In this document: positions 15,603 through 22,410 of the stretch, piece after piece
Layout: each line of letters starts with the position of its first letter
How positions within the stretch are numbered: the first letter of the stretch is position 1
Assembly: GCA_035626995.1 (NCBI GenBank)
Contig: DASPMP010000095.1
Coordinates: 1 to 22,870 of the forward strand
Direction: 5' to 3'
Source: DASPMP01 sp035626995
Lineage (GTDB): Bacteria; Gemmatimonadota; Gemmatimonadetes; Gemmatimonadales; Gemmatimonadaceae
DNA length: 22,870 nt
Program-made: the position numbers and the translations under genes
Notes under the pieces: generated by a model
Seen by the model: only the letters and a program-made list of their open reading frames with translations
Told to the model about the DNA's origin: nothing
The model's database searches: none

Positions 15603-17026
15603 CGACGGCATTCAGAACCGAGAAAGATCCGCTGGGGGAAAAGCAGGTACCCGCTTCGGCGCTGTATGGCGTACAGACGCTGCGCGCCATGGAGAATTTT
15701 CCGATCAGCGGGCTGCGCCCGCTCGAGCCATTCGTGCTCGGGCAAGTGTGGATCAAGAAGGCAGCCGCGTTGACGCACAAGGAGACCGGGCGCCTCGAGG
15801 CGAGGCTCGCGGATGCGATCGTGAAAGCGGCGGATGAGGTCCTCGCGGGGCAGCATCGCGAGCACTTCGTCGTGGATCCGTACCAGGCTGGGGCGGGCAC
15901 GTCGCATAACATGAACGTCAATGAAGTGCTCGCAAATCGCGCCAACGAACTGCTGGGCGGAACGCGCGGCGACTACACGCCCGTGCATCCGAACGACCAC
16001 GTCAACATGGCGCAGAGCACCAACGATACGATCCCGACGAACATCCGTCTGGCCTGCCTGTCGCGGCTCGAGGACTTCATTGCCGCGTTCGCGGGCCTGC
16101 GCGATTCCCTCGCAGCGAAGGGACGCGAATTCGATGACATCGTGAAGGCGGGACGCACGCACCTCCAGGACGCGATGCCTATCCGCCTGGGCCAGGAATT
16201 CACCGCGTACGCTGGTTCCATCGAACGTGGAACCCGCCGGGTCCGGGAAGCGGCAGACTACCTGCGCGACCTCGGCATCGGCGGCAGCGCGGTGGGGACC
16301 GGCGTCACCGTCGAGAAGGAATATCCGGCCCTGATGAACAAGCACCTCAAGCAGATCACGGGACTCGATCTGCGCATCGGGACGGATCGCATCCAGCTCA
16401 TGCAGAGCATGGGGGACGTCGCGGGGTTCAGCGCCGCCATCCGCGTTCTGGCGCTGGATCTCAGCAAGATTGCCAGCGATTTCCGCCTCATGGCGATGGG
16501 GCCTCGCACGGGAATCGACGAATTGGTGCTGCCTGCCGTGCAACCGGGCTCGTCGATCATGCCCGGGAAAATCAATCCGTCCATCCCCGAGATGGTGAAT
16601 CAGGTGTGCTTCCAGGTGGTGGGATGCGATACCACGGTGTCCATCTCCGCGGAGCACGGTCAGCTCGAGCTGAACGTCATGATGCCCGTCATCGCCTTCA
16701 ACGTGCTGCTTGCGATGCAGATCCTTACCAACGCGGCGCGCGTACTCGATGAGAAGTGCGTCCGCGGGATCAAGGCCAATCGCGAGATGAACGAGTACTG
16801 GGTCGAGCGATCCGCGGCGCTCGCTACCGCACTGGCGCCGCAGATCGGTTACGCGAAGGCCGCGGAAATCAGCAAGCGCTCGGTGAAGGAGGGGATTCTC
16901 ATCCGCGACCTGGTGCGCCGGGAAGGCATCCTGCCGGACGCGCAGATCGACGAGGTCCTGGACCTGAAGAAGATGACCGAGATCGGCGTGCCCGGCGGCG
17001 CGCACGGTGCTGTAGCGGCAGGGTAG
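15599..17026 (+). CDS. aspA: Aspartate ammonia-lyase (aspartase)
   Basis: 475 aa, normal for the fumarase/aspartase superfamily. The signature Gly317-Ser318-Ser-Ile-Met-Pro-Gly-Lys324-Ile-Asn326-Pro is complete, with Ser318 the catalytic base. The N-terminal text (LGEKQVPASALYGVQTLRAMENFPIS) and GAGTSHNMNVNEVLANRA read more like aspartase than class II fumarase. Known: L-aspartate to fumarate plus ammonia, feeding the TCA cycle. Fumarase is the main alternative. The start overlaps the MBL stop as ATGA. Confidence 0.9.
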   Translation: MTTAFRTEKDPLGEKQVPASALYGVQTLRAMENFPISGLRPLEPFVLGQVWIKKAAALTHKETGRLEARLADAIVKAADEVLAGQHREHFVVDPYQAGAGTSHNMNVNEVLANRANELLGGTRGDYTPVHPNDHVNMAQSTNDTIPTNIRLACLSRLEDFIAAFAGLRDSLAAKGREFDDIVKAGRTHLQDAMPIRLGQEFTAYAGSIERGTRRVREAADYLRDLGIGGSAVGTGVTVEKEYPALMNKHLKQITGLDLRIGTDRIQLMQSMGDVAGFSAAIRVLALDLSKIASDFRLMAMGPRTGIDELVLPAVQPGSSIMPGKINPSIPEMVNQVCFQVVGCDTTVSISAEHGQLELNVMMPVIAFNVLLAMQILTNAARVLDEKCVRGIKANREMNEYWVERSAALATALAPQIGYAKAAEISKRSVKEGILIRDLVRREGILPDAQIDEVLDLKKMTEIGVPGGAHGAVAAG

Positions 17027-17047
17027 CGCAACCGTTATCCTGCAGCC

Positions 17048-17539
17048 GTGCGCATCACAACCCTCGCGGAATACGGCGTCATCTGTGCGCTTCACCTCGC
17101 GAAGCGCGTCGGCGACGGGCCAGTGACCGGCCGGCAGATCGCTGCGACCGAGCAGTTGCCCGTGGATTACGTCGAGCAGATACTGTTGCGGCTGCGCCGC
17201 GCGGGGCTGGTGAAGAGCACGCGCGGCGCGCACGGCGGATATGCGCTGGCACTACCGCCGAAAGACATTTCGGTGCGCGACGTCATCGCGGCGTCGGAGC
17301 ACCAGACGTTCGACCTGCACTGTGTGACACACCCGGTCGGGGAGGAACGCTGTTCCGCGTCGCACAACTGCAGCATTCGTCCCGTGTGGGTCATGCTGCA
17401 GCAGAAGATCGACGACGTGCTCCAGAGTGTCTGCCTGTCCGATCTCCTGCTCGAGGAAAGCGAAGTCCGCCAGCGGGTCGGTTTGCCCGCGATGGCCCCC
17501 GGTGCACCGCGCGGGCTGCCCGTGCTTCAGGGCCGCTGA
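17048..17539 (+). CDS. Rrf2-family regulator with three conserved cysteines
   Basis: 163 aa. The winged helix covers residues 1-80 (TTLAEYGV at 4-11, recognition region STRGAHGGYALA). The effector part carries Cys92, Cys102 and Cys108, close in position to Cys92/98/104 of IscR, which binds [2Fe-2S]; here the first spacing is x9 rather than x5. NCSIRPVW is typical. Known: Rrf2 proteins sense Fe-S status, NO or cysteine. Inference: this one probably binds a cluster and may control Fe-S or thiol genes, perhaps trxB or the iscA unit nearby. GTG start, 21 nt after aspA, no strong Shine-Dalgarno sequence. Confidence 0.9.
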   Translation: MRITTLAEYGVICALHLAKRVGDGPVTGRQIAATEQLPVDYVEQILLRLRRAGLVKSTRGAHGGYALALPPKDISVRDVIAASEHQTFDLHCVTHPVGEERCSASHNCSIRPVWVMLQQKIDDVLQSVCLSDLLLEESEVRQRVGLPAMAPGAPRGLPVLQGR

Positions 17540-17550
17540 GCTCCGCGCCG

Positions 17551-18111
17551 ATGGCGCTCTTCGGGAGGTGGCGTGCCGCGCGGATGTTGCAGCGGAATGC
17601 GGCGAAGTTCGTTACGCAGCTGGCGTCCGAGCCTGCCGCCGACGAGGTGACCTGGCTGGCTCGGACCGCAACGCGGGGCGACGAGGATCACGCGCGCTGG
17701 GAGCTGCGCTACGCACGCCGAGCGGTGGCGCTGCTCGTGGCACAGCGGGACGCACTCGACGATCGCACCGGGTCGGCCGTTGCCCAGGCCATCGCGGATT
17801 CCTTCGAACGGGATGAGCGCATCGATGCCGACCGGCGCGACCTCGCGGAGCGCCAGTTCAACGCCCGGCTGAGCGCCTATCATGATGCACTCGGCGCGCG
17901 CGTGCCGGATGCAACGGTCCGGCTGGGGCAGACGCTGATCGCGTTCGCGGGCGGCTCGTTCCGCGACAAGGACGCGACCGTGCGTCGAGCAGGTGAGATC
18001 CTGGAAGGCTACGTGAAGGAAGCCAACGAGGCGCTGCGCACGGTGTTTGGCGCAGCCTCACTGCCGGAGCACGTGCCCCCTTCGGCGCTGGCGGGGCAAG
18101 GACCGGGGTGA
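17551..18111 (+). CDS. Hypothetical helical protein, 186 aa
   Basis: No recognisable family. Almost entirely helix-forming, rich in Ala, Arg, Asp and Glu, with no Cys, no signal peptide and no membrane segment. Two segments could form coiled-coil-like helices (about 30-80 and 85-125), followed by KDATVRRAGEILEGYVKEANEALRT split over residues 145-170. ATG at 17551 is 11 nt after the Rrf2 gene; the frame is open upstream to 16756 but only as a shadow of aspA. It is the last gene of the long plus-strand run and faces the tRNA terminator. Confidence 0.65.
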   Translation: MALFGRWRAARMLQRNAAKFVTQLASEPAADEVTWLARTATRGDEDHARWELRYARRAVALLVAQRDALDDRTGSAVAQAIADSFERDERIDADRRDLAERQFNARLSAYHDALGARVPDATVRLGQTLIAFAGGSFRDKDATVRRAGEILEGYVKEANEALRTVFGAASLPEHVPPSALAGQGPG

Positions 18112-18114
18112 AAC

Positions 18115-18142
18115 AAAAAACGCGGTCCTTTGCAGGACCGCG
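18115..18142 (-). terminator. Intrinsic terminator of the tRNA-Leu gene
   Basis: On the minus strand CGCGGTCCT, loop GCAA, AGGACCGCG (18142-18121) and six T (18120-18115). Perfect 9-bp stem, 7 nt past the tRNA 3' end. On the plus strand no T-run follows, so it is not clearly bidirectional. Confidence 0.9.
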
Positions 18143-18149
18143 ATCGGAG

Positions 18150-18233
18150 TGCCGAAGGGGGGACTCGAACCCCCACGAGCTTGCGCCCACTGGCTCCTGA
18201 AGCCAGCGCGTCTACCAGTTCCACCACTTCGGC
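18150..18233 (-). tRNA. tRNA-Leu (anticodon CAG)
   Basis: 84-nt class II tRNA on the minus strand. Acceptor GCCGAAG (18233-18227) pairs with CTTCGGC (18157-18151). Anticodon stem CTGGC/GCCAG encloses loop TTCAGGA, giving anticodon CAG, which reads CUG. A short variable arm (GGGC, GCAA, GCTC) precedes the T arm GGGGG-TTCGAGT-CCCCC. CCA is not encoded; the discriminator is A. It has its own promoter and terminator and stands alone between convergent and divergent genes. Confidence 0.97.
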
Positions 18234-18242
18234 GAGACATGC

Positions 18243-18271
18243 AACGTAGTTTTTGCGACACGTAAAGTCAA
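18243..18271 (-). promoter_or_regulatory. Likely promoter of tRNA-Leu
   Basis: On the minus strand TTGACT (18271-18266), 17-nt spacer, TACGTT (18248-18243). The -35 matches five of six; the -10 is poorer but keeps the first two T-A and the last T. Predicted transcription start is 1-3 nt before the mature tRNA end, as is common for tRNA genes. Confidence 0.5.
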
Positions 18272-18284
18272 CGCGCATAGCACT

Positions 18285-18758
18285 TTGAAGCCACGCGAAC
18301 CAGCGGAAAAAGACGTCATTTCCATCGCCCGTAACAAGCGGGCGCGCTTCGACTATCACCTGCTCGAGACATTCGAAGCCGGCATCGTCCTGCGCGGGAC
18401 CGAGGTGAAATCGCTGCGCGATGGCAAGGCGAACATCAGCGACGCCTACGGCATCGTCAAGGACGGGGAGGTGTTTCTCCTCAATGCGCACATCCAGCCG
18501 TACGAAAGCCGTGGATACGCGAACCACGAGCCGACAGGCACGCGCAAACTGTTGCTCCACCGCAAGGAAATCCGTCGTTTGATCGGAGCCGTCGAGCGCG
18601 AGGGGCTCACGCTGATTCCCCTGGAACTCTATTTCAGGAAAGGAGTAGCGAAAGTGGCACTCGCGCTCGCCAAGGGAAAGAAGTTGCACGATAAACGCGA
18701 TACCCAAAAACAGCGGGACGCAGAGCGCGAGATGGCGCGGGTAGGACGAACTCGATGA
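18285..18758 (+). CDS. smpB: SsrA-binding protein SmpB
   Basis: 157 aa, normal length. Core text IARNKRARFDYHLLETFEAGI, GTEVKSLRDGKANISDAY, TRKLLLHRKEI and the basic tail KGKKLHDKRDTQKQRD are diagnostic once split this way. Known: it binds tmRNA and takes part in trans-translation to free stalled ribosomes. The start is TTG at 18285; no ATG or GTG lies in the conserved N-terminus and no Shine-Dalgarno sequence is visible, so the leader is short or unusual. The stop overlaps the amidase ATG (ATGA). No tmRNA gene is seen in the window. Confidence 0.95.
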   Translation: MKPREPAEKDVISIARNKRARFDYHLLETFEAGIVLRGTEVKSLRDGKANISDAYGIVKDGEVFLLNAHIQPYESRGYANHEPTGTRKLLLHRKEIRRLIGAVEREGLTLIPLELYFRKGVAKVALALAKGKKLHDKRDTQKQRDAEREMARVGRTR

Positions 18759-19651
18759 TGATGCTGGGTGTGTTTCTCGTGGCCGCATTCCAGGCCGGCT
18801 CGCTGCCGGTCCAGTCCGTCGTGCGCGACCAATCGCGGCCGCAGGCGACAACGTCCATCAAGTCGAAGACGCCAGTAAAGGCCAAGGCAACGTCGCGCGC
18901 CGGCAGCGGAGTGGCGCATCGCGTGATCGTGGACGCAGGGCATGGCGGCGTCGATCCGGGCGCTCCGATCCACGGCCTGCGCATCAACGAGAAGGACATC
19001 ACCCTCCAGCTGGCACTGAAGGTCGGTGCTGCGCTCAAGCGCGACGGAATCGACGTCGTCTATACGCGAACCCGCGACACCCTCATCGCCCGCGCCGACC
19101 GTGGCAAGATCGCCAACGATGCGGAAGGGGACGTCTTCATCTCGATTCACGTGAATGCCGCCAATCCTGGATGGAAGAAACCCCAGGCTGCCCGTGGGTT
19201 CGAGACGTATTTTCTCGGTGTCGCCAAAACGGAAGACTCACGTCGTGTCGAGGAGATGGAAGAAGAGTCCGGCCGTTTCGAGCGACCGGCGGAGGCCTCC
19301 GCGAACGATCCGCTGAGCTTTATCCTCAGCGACATGATGCAGAACGAGCATCTCCGGGAATCCTCGGATTTTGCGGAGATCGTGCAACGGCGCCTCCGCA
19401 CGATCCATCCGGGTCCGGACCGCGGCGTCAAGCAAGCAGGCTTCACCGTCCTGGTGTCGGCGTTCATGCCGGCGATCCTCGTCGAAGTCGGATTCGGGAC
19501 CAACGCGGAGGAAGCGCGATATCTGGCGTCGCCAACCAGGCAGACGTCCATCGCCGAAGCGATCGCAGCGGCCACGCGTGAGTACCTTGAGCGTCATGAA
19601 CGGCGGATCGGAGCGGGGGGCGCCGGCGGCGCCTCCGGCAGGGATGACTGA
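18755..19651 (+). CDS. N-acetylmuramoyl-L-alanine amidase (Amidase_3)
   Basis: 298 aa. A short hydrophobic N-terminus (residues 4-15) looks like a signal peptide ending near FQA; then a Thr/Lys-rich linker (about 25-50) and the Amidase_3 domain from about 55 to 285. Zinc ligands: His63 in DAGHGG, Glu79, His132 in SIHVNA; the catalytic Glu is in LVEVGFGTN. Known: it cuts the amide bond between MurNAc and the peptide stem in the cell wall, often during division. There is an insert of about 35 residues with EEMEEESGRFERP between the third ligand and the C-terminal part, which may be a regulatory helix as in AmiB/AmiC. Its ATG overlaps the smpB stop. Confidence 0.93.
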   Translation: MMMLGVFLVAAFQAGSLPVQSVVRDQSRPQATTSIKSKTPVKAKATSRAGSGVAHRVIVDAGHGGVDPGAPIHGLRINEKDITLQLALKVGAALKRDGIDVVYTRTRDTLIARADRGKIANDAEGDVFISIHVNAANPGWKKPQAARGFETYFLGVAKTEDSRRVEEMEEESGRFERPAEASANDPLSFILSDMMQNEHLRESSDFAEIVQRRLRTIHPGPDRGVKQAGFTVLVSAFMPAILVEVGFGTNAEEARYLASPTRQTSIAEAIAAATREYLERHERRIGAGGAGGASGRDD

Positions 19652-20594
19652 CGGCGGAACTCCGCTGTCCGTTTCCATAGGGCCAGTCCACTTCCGGAAC
19701 CCCATCCTCCTCGCCGCGGGCACGGCGGGCTACGGGCGCGAGCTCGAGGATGTGATGGATCTGGACGTCGTCGGCGGCCTCGTCACCAAGGCCGTAAGTG
19801 TGGCCCCACGTCACGGCGCCCCCGAACCGCGGGTGGCTGAGTTTGATGGCGGGATGATCAACGCCGTGGGTCTGGCGAATCCCGGCCTGCAGGAGGTGTC
19901 GCAGGTCCACCTGCCCTGGCTTGCCCGGCACCACGCGAACACGCGCAAGTTCTACAATGTCGTCGGGTTCGCCGTCGACGAATTCGCGACCGTTGTACGT
20001 GGGCTCGAAGAGGCGGGGCAGCGAAACCCGGGAGGAGTGGATGGCTTCGAGCTGAACGTGAGCTGTCCCAATGTGAAGCACGGCGGCACCGAGTTCGGAG
20101 CTGACCCTTCGAGCCTTGCTGCCGTTGTTCGTGGTGCGCGTGAAGCGACAGCGCGTTCGATCTTCGTCAAGCTGTCACCAACGCTGCCGGACATTGCGGC
20201 CGCGGCGCGCATCGCGGTGGACAATGGCGCCGATGGAATCACGGTCGTGAACACGATTCCCGGGCTGGTGATCGATGTCGAGCGTCGAAAACCGGCGGTG
20301 GGGTTCGGCAGCGGTGGAATCAGCGGGCGCGCCATCCTGCCGGTCGGTGTCCTTGCGACCTGGCGGGTGTCGCGGGCTGTGAATGTCCCGATCATCGGCG
20401 TCGGTGGGGTCGCGACCGCCACGGACGCGTTGCAGTACGTCCTGGCCGGCGCGAGTCTCGTTGGAATTGGCACCGGCGCGTTACGCGACCCGAGGACACC
20501 GGAGCGCATCGTGAAAGACCTCGCCTCATGGTGTTCGCGCCACGGGATTGCTTCGATTGCAACGCTACGAGGGTCGCTCGAATGGCCGGCATGA
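19644..20594 (+). CDS. pyrD: Dihydroorotate dehydrogenase, class 1B type
   Basis: 316 aa. FMN-binding TIM barrel. AAGTAGYG, VTKAVS, then GMINAVGLANPG; the active-site base is Cys141 in NVSCPN, which marks class 1 (class 2 uses Ser). GGISGRA and GVGGVATATDALQ bind FMN phosphate. Known: class 1B works with PyrK and NAD to make orotate in pyrimidine synthesis; no pyrK is in the window. ATG 19644 overlaps the amidase stop by 8 nt; ATG 19596 is an alternative but adds a Gly/Ala-rich, non-conserved stretch. Confidence 0.93.
   Translation: MTDGGTPLSVSIGPVHFRNPILLAAGTAGYGRELEDVMDLDVVGGLVTKAVSVAPRHGAPEPRVAEFDGGMINAVGLANPGLQEVSQVHLPWLARHHANTRKFYNVVGFAVDEFATVVRGLEEAGQRNPGGVDGFELNVSCPNVKHGGTEFGADPSSLAAVVRGAREATARSIFVKLSPTLPDIAAAARIAVDNGADGITVVNTIPGLVIDVERRKPAVGFGSGGISGRAILPVGVLATWRVSRAVNVPIIGVGGVATATDALQYVLAGASLVGIGTGALRDPRTPERIVKDLASWCSRHGIASIATLRGSLEWPA
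20569..20573 (+). promoter_or_regulatory. Ribosome binding site of pyrF
   Basis: GAGGG, 8 nt before ATG 20582. It favours this start over the ATGs at 20591 and 20597. Confidence 0.45.
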
Positions 20595-21286
20595 GCATGC
20601 CCACGCCGATCGTCGCGCTGGACTCCGCCACGGCAGCGGACGCGCTGGGTATGGTGGGTGTTCTCGGCGAGCGATGCCGCTTTTACAAGGTCGGCAGCGA
20701 GTTGTTTACCGCGGAGGGTCCCGCAATCGTGGCGGAGCTGCAGGCACGGGGAGCCGATGTATTCCTCGACCTGAAGTTCCACGACATCCCGAATACCGTG
20801 CGCGGGTCGGTCCGAAGTGCCGCACGCCTGGGGGTTCGCCTGCTGACGGTGCATGCGTCAGGGGGGACGGCGATGGTGAGGGCAGCGGTGGAAGAGGCCG
20901 CTTCCGCTGGGGAATGCAAGGTTTTGGTGGTGACCGTGCTGACGTCCCTCGACCGCAACGCCCTTGCAGACGCATGGGGTCGAGAGATTCCGAGGGTCGA
21001 CGCGGAAGTCGTTCGTTTGGCTGGACTTGCGGCCGACGCAGGGGCCCATGGGATCGTATGCAGTGGACTCGAAGCCGCACGTGTTCGCGAAGTCCACGGG
21101 AACCGGCTCGCGACCCTGGTTCCGGGAGTACGCCTCGCGGAGGGCGCCGCCCATGATCAGGCGCGCGTGGTCACGCCGAGACAGGCGGCGGAAGCCGGCG
21201 CACGCTACGTGGTTATTGGCAGGGCCGTGACCGCCGCGAAATCGCCGGCGGACGCGATGGAACACGTACTCGCGGACTTGTCATAA
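20582..21286 (+). CDS. pyrF: Orotidine 5'-phosphate decarboxylase
   Basis: 234 aa, normal for the bacterial form. VALDSATAADAL opens the first strand; catalytic Asp63-x-Lys65-x2-Asp68 in LDLKFHDIPN; later TVLTSLD, LVPGVR and YVVIGRAVTAA close the phosphate site. Known: last step of UMP synthesis. It overlaps pyrD; ATG 20582 is preferred because of GAGGG at 20569-20573, but ATG 20591 (ATGA with the pyrD stop) is close behind. Together with pyrD it forms a pyrimidine pair. Confidence 0.95.
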   Translation: MAGMSMPTPIVALDSATAADALGMVGVLGERCRFYKVGSELFTAEGPAIVAELQARGADVFLDLKFHDIPNTVRGSVRSAARLGVRLLTVHASGGTAMVRAAVEEAASAGECKVLVVTVLTSLDRNALADAWGREIPRVDAEVVRLAGLAADAGAHGIVCSGLEAARVREVHGNRLATLVPGVRLAEGAAHDQARVVTPRQAAEAGARYVVIGRAVTAAKSPADAMEHVLADLS

Positions 21287-21306
21287 GTAGAAGCCGCGGC
21301 TATCGT
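21278..21306 (+). promoter_or_regulatory. Likely promoter of the rpmJ-rpsM-rpsK unit
   Basis: TTGTCA (21278-21283), 17-nt spacer, TATCGT (21301-21306). Five and four of six bases match sigma70 consensus at ideal spacing. The -35 overlaps the end of pyrF. Predicted start near 21313 gives a leader of about 52 nt. Confidence 0.5.
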
Positions 21307-21364
21307 TAGAGTCTGTCTTAGAAACGGGCTGTTCCCGAATCCGCACGCACCAAAGAGGTTTGTC

Positions 21365-21481
21365 GTGAAAGTTCGCACCAGCGTGAAGCCGATCTGCGAG
21401 CACTGCAAAGTGGTCAAGCGCAACGGCGTGACGCGAGTCATTTGCAAGCGCAACCCCAAGCACAAGCAGCGGCAAGGCTAA
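21365..21481 (+). CDS. rpmJ: 50S ribosomal protein L36
   Basis: 38 aa, GTG start, with AAGAGG 6 nt upstream. The sequence begins VKVRTSVKPICEHCKVV and holds the zinc-binding Cys11, Cys14, Cys27 and His33, so it is the zinc (C+) form. Usual length for L36. Only 6 nt separate it from rpsM. Confidence 0.97.
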   Translation: MKVRTSVKPICEHCKVVKRNGVTRVICKRNPKHKQRQG

Positions 21482-21487
21482 TCATCA

Positions 21488-21864
<377 letters not shown>

Positions 21865-21865
<1 letters not shown>

Positions 21866-22242
21866 TGGCAACCGGAAAGAAGACGAAGCGCGCGGTCGAG
21901 CCGGAAGGCATCGCCCATGTCAGCGCCACGTTCAACAATACGACCGTGACCATTACGGACATGCACGGCAACACCGTATCCTGGGGGTCCTCCGGCAAGG
22001 CGGGCTTCAAGGGTTCCAAGAAGAGCACGCCCTTCGCCGCCACCGTCGCCGCCGAGCAGGCAGCGCGCGAGGCGCTGAGCGCGGGCGTGAAGCGCGTGCA
22101 TGTGCGGGTGCAGGGTCCGGGCAGCGGACGCGAGTCCGCGATCCAGGCGCTGGCGTCGGCAGGACTTCAGGTGAAGTCCATCAAGGATGTCACGCCGATT
22201 CCGCACAACGGCTGCCGGCCGCCGAAAAGACGGCGCGTGTAA
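21865..22242 (+). CDS. rpsK: 30S ribosomal protein S11
   Basis: 125 aa. Family text is clear: AHVSATFNNTTVTITD, SWGSSGKAGFKGSKKSTPFAA and the C-terminal VTPIPHNGCRPPKRRRV. Known: S11 lies on the small subunit platform near the mRNA exit. Coupled to rpsM. In many bacteria rpsD follows; here no rpsD lies between it and rpoA. Confidence 0.98.
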
Positions 22243-22254
22243 CAAGACGCTTTT

Positions 22255-22312
22255 CGGCTTCTCAGCTTGTCAGCTTGCCTGACGGCGGAGAAGCCGACAA
22301 GCAGACAAGCTG
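22255..22312 (+). repeat. Inverted octamer array between rpsK and rpoA
   Basis: Three GCTT-type octamers (GCTTCTCA, GCTTGTCA, GCTTGCCT; 22257-22280) are followed after a 6-nt spacer by three octamers on the opposite strand sense (GGAGAAGC, CGACAAGC, AGACAAGC; 22287-22310). They can fold in more than one register: CGGCTTCTC with GAGAAGCCG (22255-22263/22288-22296) or CAGCTTGTC with GACAAGCTG (22263-22271/22304-22312), both 9 bp. No T-run follows, so it is not a classical terminator. Confidence 0.7.
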
Positions 22313-22379
22313 TAGTTCATTGGTCGGGACCTTCACTCCCATTCGAGCCTGCCGCGCGTGAAGGGCGGGGCAGGGCGAT

Positions 22380-22393
22380 GCCGGGCTACCGGC
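22380..22393 (+). repeat. Small hairpin before rpoA
   Basis: GCCGG, loop GCTA, CCGGC ends 17 nt before the rpoA ATG, where a Shine-Dalgarno sequence would be expected nearby. No GGAGG-like motif is visible in the last 20 nt before the start. CTTCAC (22331-22336) and GTGAAG (22358-22363) form a further weak inverted repeat upstream. Confidence 0.35.
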
Positions 22394-22410
22394 AAGACCC
22401 CATATCATCA

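Noticed and set aside
15293..17233. A 646-codon open frame on the minus strand, longer than any gene in that region.
   Set aside because: It lies antisense to aspA and the MBL and Rrf2 genes, which carry full family motifs on the plus strand. Long antisense frames are expected at this GC content; the product is rich in Arg/His and matches nothing.
22243..22410. Possible terminator or small RNA in the rpsK-rpoA gap.
   Set aside because: The stems lack a T-tract and no promoter is seen; kept only as a repeat.
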